30,610 nucleotides of DNA, from assembly GCA_036897485.1 (NCBI GenBank), contig JAYMTF010000757.1, positions 1 to 30,610 of the forward strand, written 5' to 3'. A program made the position numbers and the translations under genes. Of the stretch, positions 22,704 through 30,610 are shown piece after piece (within the stretch, counting starts at the first letter, position 1; every line of letters begins with the position of its first letter). Under the pieces are notes generated by a model, which did no database searches, was not told where the DNA came from, and saw nothing but the letters and a program-made list of their open reading frames with translations. This stretch comes from Pelargonium nanum. Taxonomy: Eukaryota; Streptophyta; Magnoliopsida; Geraniales; Geraniaceae.

Positions 22704-24303
22704 TTCTTGATTCTTGTTTCTTGATCAACTGTAGAGTGAAGCACTGGTTCCATTTTTGGTGTCTGCAGTGCTTCCAAAACATTGAACATGTCTTGCTTTT
22801 GTGTCCATAGTCATCAACAAAGAGGCAAAAACTAGCCTTGAAGAGATCAATGTTTGGTTTTGGGTTTTGGGTTTTGATTAGCATACAGTGTTTGATTGTA
22901 AGTTGTAACGTATAGGATAAAAACTTAGCGGAGTTTGCGATTGAATCTTCTTTTTTCTTGCATACTGCATTTACATTTTGAAATTATCAATTGTAATTAG
23001 CGTTTGGAGAGGAAATATAATATACATGTTTTTGGTTGATTCATGATTTGTTTAGTAGAGAATTGGCATCTTGTGTTGGTTTAGGACAAAAATGAAAGCT
23101 AATTAGATAAGCTTCCTTGAACATGGCATTGCTGCCCCACATTTGGAGGGAATAAGCTGTTTGTCAAAATCTGTAAATCTCACCAACTACAATAACAAGA
23201 ACAAGAAACACAAATATAAACGGTTTGCTTAGCGATGATCTGATTAATCTTTACCTTAATCATATGATTAAAAGTTTGGCTTCTTCTATCAGCATCTATA
23301 TAATATATTACTATGTTTCAGACAAGTGTCATGTGTACCAAACTAGCCGAAAGATTAAGTGAACTAACCTTACCAACAAACAATTTCAAATATGTTTAAT
23401 ACAAATCAGACAAAACCAGCAGAAGAAACCAAAACATTAACACAACAAGAACATTGTTAAACTTCACAAACTGTATAAAATATTGCACCCTTTTTTCAAG
23501 GTCCACACAGAGAGCTAAAAAGAGAAGGAACATTTCTTGAACTCATGTTAAAGCAACCATTCAACTTTATAACCCAGCAAAGTTTGAACCAACCCTCCTG
23601 GTTCAACAACCAGTTCTGGTTTAAATAAAAAAACTATTCTCTATACTCTTTAGGCTCATCACCTAAAGCAAACAACAAGACATGAAGATGCTGCTAGATA
23701 GAATAAGCAATCAATTCTCTAGTAATTGTCGTCCAAATTCTATATTGGAATTGCCTCTCTCTTTTGCTGTTCCTCTAATGGGAAGGATCAGCAACACCCC
23801 AGGCTGTCTTTTAAAGTTTTGGAGGGACCTGTCAAAAAGTTGAAGTAACTTAGTAGAGCCCCCTATTTGCTGGAAAGAAACACTAAAAAATTGGCAGATA
23901 CATATGAACTGACTGCACTATAGGCTCTTAGTGGCAATTGCCATTTGTTTATCAAGTAACAAACTTGTTTAGAATGCATCGATCCCCTGCTATGCACCGA
24001 TTTTTCTAAAGATAATCGGGTAACGAAGAGTAGAATAATGAAGAGAAAAATAATGAAGAGAAAAAATATCCAGCTTGACAACATAATTAGGGAACAAAGG
24101 CTATCATATCACATTTTGTATTGAATGAGAACCATCATGACCAAGTCAGAAAATTCAAACTATAACCAAGATCATATTCAGTAAAAAACATGAGACTACA
24201 AATAAGATTCACTGTTCAGTATAAGGCCAACACATATGCTACATCCCAGCTATTCAGTAGACATAACTTAATCTCTTACAAGGTAACTAAACTCATTCAT
24301 TTT
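22704..24303. other. 3' flanks between convergent WD40 and UBP24 genes
   Basis: The stretch holds the 3' untranslated tails of two genes that run towards each other. No open frame with family features, promoter or RNA gene is seen. TTCTTGATTCTTGATTCTTG runs directly after the WD40 stop codon as a short tandem. Confidence 0.5.
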
Positions 24304-27300
24304 CTATACTTGCTTGTAGAAGAGGACGTAGGCCTGGTCATGTAAAACCTTATTTATCCCAATAGCAGTAACAGATGCATCATCAAACCGTATCCATTGG
24401 CCATTTGGACAGCGGCAATCAGCAGAATAATGCCCCTTTGAGGACTCCCTCCCATGATGGGTTACTGTGGCAACAAGTTCATATTTTCGCCCCTGTAAAG
24501 ACAACGCCAAATAAAACCATTAGCCAAGATATTTATATCAAGACTTCATTACATTAAGACCGCCTCAACGCAACGGTAGACGGAGCACTAAGACAAATTC
24601 AGTAATATATTTAATCTGGCAAGTCAGATCATGAAGATGACTGTTGTAACAGTTGTTCAGCCTATAAAGGCAGGTTTGAAAGAAATATATATATGCTACA
24701 AATATTGTCACAAACATATAAGAAACTCTCAATTATTTGACAACCAGCACAAAGATGATAATGATACTACAATGTGTTGTCAAACAATACTAAACCAAAC
24801 CCACACACATTAGCAATTAATTTCATTGTAAGAGAAGTGTAGAGCAGCACAAATTAAAGTTGATGATTTCTCACAAATGGCATCAACCATGAAGTTAATC
24901 AAGTAGGAATGTCAAAGAGTGTCACCTCAGTTGATGGAGAGGCAAGCAATTCACGACCCAGTACAAAGTCAAGAGGAAAGCGTACGGGTTTATGCAATTT
25001 TGTACTTCCTTGGCGTCCATAATCAAAACGTATCAGGTGCAATATCATTATCTTTGAAAGTTTCTGAATCTTAACAGATTTTCTAGCAGTCACAAGACCA
25101 GCCTGTAAAACCCATGTCAATATTTGATCATTAGCATACATGATCAAAGGTGTAAAACTTAACATTATTCATCTTAAACATGGTTAAACAACAGCCTGTA
25201 CATACAACCACTACACCAGAAAAAAGTACAGGGAAAGGGATTGCAAAACCCAAACAAAACTTGACCTTTTTTCCAATTGATCCAATCAAAAACTTAAAAA
25301 GAACTATGACACTACTAAATCTTTCTACATTTGAACAGTATTGTTTAGCCTATATACTGCATTAGATGCAACTACCTGGTCTAATAATGAGTTTTAGCAC
25401 AGAACTGAACTATAGACGGAGAATTGGTAGAGTAGACACTAAATGGACTTGAAAGATCGGTCTGAGTAACTGTCATTTTCATTCATGATGATTGGAGAAA
25501 ATACTAATCCAGACTTTATACTCCATTACAAGATGTGAATCTAGGAAGAAAATGTACAGACAAAAGATCTAATTGTATAATATTCACTTTTTTGTTTGAA
25601 CAGAATTTAAAACACTTCCGTTACTATATATTGCTGCCCGTTTCAAATATCTGGTAAATGAAGAACATATCCAAAAGGCTTCAGAAATGTAATGAACCAA
25701 CATTTGTTTAGTGTCTCTTTAAAGCTCCAGACAAAATATAAAAGAGGAAGAAGGGTAACTTACATTCCCAATCGTTGATGCCCGGTACCCCTCCAGAGTT
25801 TCTGGAGCAGAAAACAAACGAAGGGCATCCTCAATAGTACGTACAGCTTCAGGTTTGATATCAAGGTGAAGCAAAAGAAACGGTTGAACAGTTGCAGAAG
25901 GTTTATTCCCTGCTCCAAAGATTTTAAAAAAGGAAATGGCATTATATAGATGCAAAACAGAACTATAGCAAGAATTTAACCAACAGAATTCAGAAAACAA
26001 TACTCTGAAAATTAGTTGCACAACAAAGTGCAAGACAAGTGACAAGATATACGATTTTATAACTACCACTGCAGGTCAAATGGATAATCTTATCGATATT
26101 CGAAGGATTCCCTAAACCAATAATGGATTATTATCTGGAACAAATGAAGAGAGAACCTATGATTCAATACTCATACTTATCCAGGTGGGTTCAGCCCGCA
26201 CATTTAACATATGGCTAGACAACCATGACCAATCAAGTACTCTATTTTCCTTCTATACAAAGCCCATTACAGTATTTCTGCTTGAAGATGCTTATTACAT
26301 ATTCGATTTCAATCAACATCCAGTTCAGAGAATCATATATAACATCACTGAGATTCAAAAAGCCATGGAATTTCAACAGATGGGCATTCCTTATTTTAAC
26401 TGTAAAGAAAGTGCAAAACCTACCACAGCACTCAATATTACGCATAGCAAGAAAGAATTATATACCATCTGAAACTTCAATTAACCAAACAAAACATATC
26501 GTCATATCCCCTATTGGTTAGAATTAAACTGATTACCTCTTGCCGTAACCACACTATTCAATTGTCCACCAAAAATATCACTTAGTTCAGAAGGAACAAA
26601 ACTCTGAGTTCTTGTGACTGCAGACTTGTTCTTTGGGCCGACTGTTTCCCAATCATCATCATCCACAGATGAGACTAGAGATGATTTGGTCCCATTAATA
26701 TAGGAGCACCGTCCTTCAAGCTTAAGTAGCTCATCATGCATTTGATCCATAATAAAACTAAGAAATTCCTGAGCATCTTCCTGACTGTAAGAGACATAAA
26801 ATATCAACAATCAATTCCGAAGGCAATCAAAATACAGAAACAATGGACACATTTGAGACAGTTACACAGCAAGCTTAATATTTCAATACTAAACCTTCAT
26901 GATTCATGCATTTCTGAAGCAGCTTTCATATAATGACAATGAGATACATATTTATCTATATAACCTTCAGGCAGTGTATTACCACTGTACTGAACAATGC
27001 AAGTTGAAGGGATGGATATGGCCACAATTAAGTTCAATTAGTATAATCCCTACTACATGTACTTAAAAAATATGTTTTCATACATCCCACCCACCCCCTA
27101 ATCCCTAGCTTCTGCATGATCACCCTAGTAATTGTTAAATGGAATCATTTGGATTTAAATATCAATTCTAGGACAAATGCAGAATATGCACAAACCTTGG
27201 CCTGCCTGATATGCTACTAGGCACGTCTGGAGTGAAATTTTTAAGTACACCTTCAAACATGGCAGGGCTAAAAGGCCTACCAGTCTGAATAATTGCCACA

Positions 27301-28990
27301 TCTTTCTTCTTTAAGCTTGAGCTTAAACCGGTGGGCATGTCAAAATAAGAGACGAACTCCACAAATGCATTCAATGTTGGATAGCCAACCTGATTAATCA
27401 AAACCACAGATCAGATATTTATGTTGATGTTCTTCATCCACTTAATCGAATATACATACAAATGAAATAAATACAAAGCAAGCTTACAGACCTTTGGGAT
27501 GTTACGAGTTCTAAGTTCCTGCAAAAGCTGTACAAAAGGAGAACAGGACAAGAGAGCCTGCAGGGTTGCATTGAGAAAGCATAGGTTCCCCGAGTTAATT
27601 AAGCCTCGAGGCAGTAAGTTCGTACAGGATGTGGTAGTGGCAGGCCCATTAGATGCCTTCTTTATGTCTCCAGTGGACAGATATGCTGGAGAATCATCAG
27701 AGGCTCCATTCTGACTGCTGTTCTCCTCAAGCACTTGAAAATTGAAAGCTGTGAATTTACTTTGAGGACCAACTTCCTTCTGGGATATCTGCAATGAAGT
27801 CAGATCAATACTCTCTGTCTTCGGATCATTAGCACCATTACTGAGGGCTGAGCTGTGGGTAATATTAGCAACACTTCCATTTTGATTTGAGGTTGCTTTA
27901 GGCAATATATTTTTAGCTGCTTTAACACTCTTCACTTCAGCGTCCTTCTTAATAGAGTTTTCAGGCTGGCCATTTTCAGAAACTATCTGTCTGCTAGAAA
28001 CACCATTTGCAGCCAAAGGCCTTCCAGACGCAAAGTTCAAAGAGCCAAATTGCAATTCTGTCTTTTCCACAGGCTGTTCGGCGTTCCGAAGTGACTGACT
28101 TTGCTTCCATGACCGGGTTTCATCTTCAGTGAATGACCCAAATACGAAAACATGCTGTCGCAAGACAAAAACAAAACGATTCAGTAACTTACAGATGATA
28201 AAAACAACATTTTTCCTTCAAAAACTCCAATGTCTAATCTTAGTCATCACAGCTGAACTAGCATCGAGGAAAATTCTTAACACCTATTTTCGTTCCATAC
28301 ATGAACTAATGCACACAGCTAAAACTTTATAATTTCCAATTTCACTTTTTTTCCTGCCAAGCTTAAAGCCCACAGAACCAGAAACTATGTTTCAACAAAC
28401 CAACCACATGTAAAGTTTGCAAATTTCCAACATTCTCATCCAACAATACTTTAAAAAAGCAAAATTCAAGTCACAGAAACAAATTCAGAAGAGAAACAAT
28501 GATCAATTCACATTCAACCAAGCAAGACAAAAACAAAACGATTCAGTAGCTTACAAATGATAAAAACAACATTTTTCCTTTATAAACTCCAATGTCTAAT
28601 CTTAGCCATCACAGCTGAACCTATTTTCAATCCATACATGAACTAACGCACACAGCTAAAACCTTATAATTTCCAAGTTCTCTTTTTTCCTGCTAAGCTT
28701 AAAACCCACATAACCAGAAACTATGTTTCAACAAACCACCCAAACGTAAAGTTTGCAAATTTCCAACATTCGCATCCAACAATACTTTAATTAAGCAAAA
28801 TTCAAGTCACAGAAACAAATTCAGAAGAGAAGCAATGATCAATCCACATTCAATTAAGCACCCAGTAAGCCACTAAAGTTCCGAAGCAACCTCCTCACTC
28901 ACTCACGACCCACCAAACATAACCTCACAAACCATACAAAACAACAGTCAAAACAACAAAAAGAGCAAAACTTACCTTAGAATCACTCAT
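24304..28990 (-). CDS. UBP24: Ubiquitin carboxyl-terminal hydrolase 24 (UBP24)
   Basis: This is a cysteine protease of the USP/UBP family that removes ubiquitin from proteins or chains. Coding exons on the minus strand are 28990-28976, 28154-27492, 27389-27196, 26784-26537, 25909-25764, 25102-24926 and 24492-24304; phases agree and give 543 residues, near the Arabidopsis UBP24 length (about 550). The first exon codes only MSDSK, which is joined to [12 protein letters not shown] as in the family. Residues 6 to about 180 are a low-complexity Ser/Asn/Lys-rich N-terminus. The Cys box [12 protein letters not shown] puts the nucleophile near residue 197. The His box is GHYSADC with His near residue 502, followed by W(I)RFDDASV with the Asp near 518-519. 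[19 protein letters not shown] is the conserved core between them. All catalytic residues look present. Arabidopsis UBP24 has been reported in phosphate and ABA-related signalling. Introns of 0.1-0.8 kb are AT-rich; the first contains a tandem duplication. Confidence 0.95.
28161..28860. repeat. Tandem duplication in UBP24 intron 1
   Basis: Two direct copies lie head to tail: 28161-28522 (362 bp) and 28523-about 28860 (about 336 bp). Both start CAAGACAAAAACAAAACGA and share long identical blocks such as CTCCAATGTCTAATCTTAG, GAAACTATGTTTCAACAAAC and CAAAATTCAAGTCACAGAAA. The second copy lacks about 25 bp (after the shared CACAGCTGAAC) that the first has, and scattered substitutions separate them. 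The unit abuts the 3' splice site of the intron but does not carry it, so the splice acceptor itself is not doubled. Confidence 0.9.
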
Positions 28991-29330
28991 GATGGGCGGA
29001 CGACAGGATTGGGATCGAACTCAACAACCTTAAAGAAGATTCAGCGATGCGTATAAAAAAGGAATCAAATTCGAAACAAAAAAAGGGGGTTTGAGACCGT
29101 GACGGAGCAGAATCGAAATCAAAAACTAGGGTTTGATGAGACCCTGAGGAGGAAGAGAGATGAGTGGCGATGAGAGACATGAAAAGAGAGGGAGCTGAGA
29201 AAGAAGAGGACAGAGAGAGCATTTAAACAAGGAACCCTCTCCGTGACCCTCAGTATCGCCGCCGCACCGGAGGAGGAGCATCGACTGTGTAGAGCGAAAG
29301 AGAAGAAACGGCGATGGTGTAATGTGTTGT
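28991..29330 (-). promoter_or_regulatory. 5' UTR and promoter region of UBP24
   Basis: The sequence upstream of the UBP24 start is purine-rich on the plus strand (GGAGGAAGAGAGAT and similar), so pyrimidine-rich in the sense of the gene, as expected for a plant 5' UTR. No clear TATA box is seen, suggesting a TATA-less promoter of housekeeping type. The exact transcription start is not determinable. Confidence 0.4.
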
Positions 29331-29371
29331 GGCTCTCAAGAGTCAGGACAGATGCAATAACTAGTCCTTTG

Positions 29372-29497
29372 TAGGGTTGGGCATTGGGACCGGACCGGAC
29401 CGAATCGAACCAATTTTTCACCAATTGTTGGACCGAATACTAGACCGATTGTAGTAGGTCCACGGACCGGGACGGTTGGGACCGGATTTTAATTTTT
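29372..29497. repeat. GGACCG-rich repeat patch
   Basis: The stretch begins TAGGGTTGGGCATTGGGACC and then repeats GGACCG many times (CCGGACCGGACCGAATCGAACC, GGACCGAATACTAGACCG, CCACGGACCGGGACGG, GGGACCGGATTTT). GGGCA...GGACCGGACC wording is frequent at the edges of non-autonomous plant DNA elements, but the matching far end is not visible here, so only a repeat relic is called. Confidence 0.4.
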
Positions 29498-30400
29498 CTG
29501 CATTTTTTAAATTAAAAACATACTCCGTATAACTTCTCGACGTTGAAAATGTGAACATTATTCAGTAACGGCATTATGTCAAACTTAAAGTGCAAGTTGG
29601 AGCAATTTTTTATGTTCGACCTAAAAATTAAATCGTTATTTTAAAAGTCAAAATACAAATAAGCTGTTAATTTATGTACTTTAAGATGGTTCATAATGCA
29701 ACAAAAACAAATTTAAATTACATGTTAGTTTAATTTTCCGTTTATTCTCACAATTTGTAGAAAGATAATTTTTTTCCACTCTATAGGGGTGTGGAATGCA
29801 TTGTCTAATTTCTCAATCTCTAGCATAAAATACTAATTAGAACAAAATTAAAATTGTAATCCACATGTAACATAATAAAGAAAATATAGATATCTTAAAC
29901 TTAAAAATAGTAGATCAACCCCCCAAAAAATTCATATAAGTCGATAAAAAAGAAAAGAATTTCACCAATAACTCTTACCAAAACATAATAGAGAAAAAAA
30001 TATTAGCACATCTATGAAATATAATTTGGTAATAACTCGAGCCTTACGTGTCTGACATAAAAACAATGAATTTAACAATCACACGAGCCACTACATTCGC
30101 ACACCGCTTCACAAATTATTAATTTAGTACATAAAAAAGATTGCAACCAAAATTTAAGGAGTTGAGATTCGTTTAGGTCAATAAAGTGACGTTAGATCAT
30201 GAATTTACACTTATGTCCGCCCTAATAAATCTTGTGAGCATGAATCGCCCGTACGAATATATTTGTTTCGTGTCTTGTATGAGTTTCAGCCCACAATGGT
30301 TAAGTCGAAAATCTTTGCTATACGAAGAAAATATCATTTTATTTATTCCTAATAAAATTGTCATGTTTTTAGAAGGAAAATTGAAAAAACTCATATTTGA
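29498..30400. other. AT-rich intergenic DNA
   Basis: No gene is supported. Poly-A and poly-T tracts dominate, and the one longer minus-strand frame near the right end runs antisense across the start of the last gene. Confidence 0.45.
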
Positions 30401-30477
30401 GGTACTTCCCACTATGAGCATGACCATTGTCAGATTGTCGTCTGTTAGTCTCTGTCTCCACCACCAAACAAAAAAGC

Positions 30478-30610
30478 ATGCCGAACCACCACCTCCACGC
30501 CCCTCTCCGGCCCGCCCCAACCCCCGCCTCCTCCGCCGCTCAGTCTTTCACTTCGAAGCTAATCCTCCTCCTCACCCTCCTCCCTTTCTCCCTCGCCGCC
30601 TTGGCCTTCG
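30478..30610 (+). CDS. N-terminus of an unidentified membrane-anchored protein (cut by window end)
   Basis: An ATG at 30478 opens a frame that stays open to the window edge (44 codons). It starts MPNHHLHAPLRPAPTPASSA, a Pro/His/Ala-rich head of about 25 residues, then SKLILLLTLLPFSLAALAF, a hydrophobic stretch long enough for one membrane span. This is the layout of a type II membrane protein or signal anchor, common in plant Golgi glycosyltransferases. The base composition jumps from AT-rich to strongly C-rich at the ATG, which is typical of coding onset in such genes. The leader before it is CT/CA-rich. I do not recognise the family with certainty from 44 residues. Confidence 0.7.
   Translation, partial: MPNHHLHAPLRPAPTPASSAAQSFTSKLILLLTLLPFSLAALAF

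Noticed and set aside
26185-26521. Two overlapping plus-strand frames of about 95 codons
   Set aside because: They lie in a UBP24 intron on the opposite strand, and show no motif or splice structure.
1-30610. CRISPR array, operon, phage or plasmid features
   Set aside because: All genes are plant nuclear genes with spliceosomal introns; no regularly spaced repeats are present.

Overview
The window is a gene-dense piece of plant nuclear DNA, almost certainly from a eudicot with a compact genome. The evidence is GT-AG introns with AT-rich interiors, TATA boxes and pyrimidine-rich leaders, and seven protein genes that all belong to plant families. I cannot fix the species; a rosid (for example Rosaceae) would fit, but that is a guess. 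I see no bacterial features, no CRISPR array, no operon and no convincing tRNA or rRNA gene.

Layout from left to right: (1) the 3' part of a purple acid phosphatase gene of the PAP27 type (+, ten exons, start outside the window). (2) A complete MUS81 structure-specific endonuclease gene (-, 15 coding exons, 662 residues), convergent with the phosphatase and only about 257 bp from it stop to stop. (3) A 1202-residue coiled-coil nuclear-type protein encoded by one uninterrupted exon (-), best matched from memory to EMB1611/MEE22. Possible spliced 3' exons lie downstream of it. (4) A small two-exon ERD15/CID-type gene (+) with a PAM2 motif, divergent from gene 3 across about 560 bp that hold a G-box/ABRE, a DRE-like core and a TATA box. 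(5) About 4 kb of AT-rich intergenic DNA with no supported gene. (6) An intronless seven-bladed WD40 gene of the JINGUBANG type (+). (7) A complete UBP24-type ubiquitin-specific protease gene (-, seven coding exons, 543 residues), whose first intron carries a roughly 0.35 kb tandem duplication. (8) About 1.5 kb of intergenic DNA with a GGACCG-rich repeat patch. (9) At the right edge, the first 44 codons of a gene for a protein with an N-terminal membrane anchor (+).

The genes do not form a pathway. They are independent housekeeping or stress genes: phosphate-ester hydrolysis, recombination repair, embryo development, ABA/dehydration response, pollen or signalling scaffold, and deubiquitination. 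MUS81 and UBP24 are also close neighbours in Arabidopsis (At4g30870 and At4g30890, from memory), so part of this order may be old microsynteny.

I did not find a credible new biological system. The items most worth a second look are the intronic tandem duplication in UBP24, two diverged copies of one small palindromic MITE-like repeat in and beside MUS81, the internal 79-residue duplication in the coiled-coil protein, the very tight convergent PAP/MUS81 ends, and the splice-bounded segments downstream of the coiled-coil gene.
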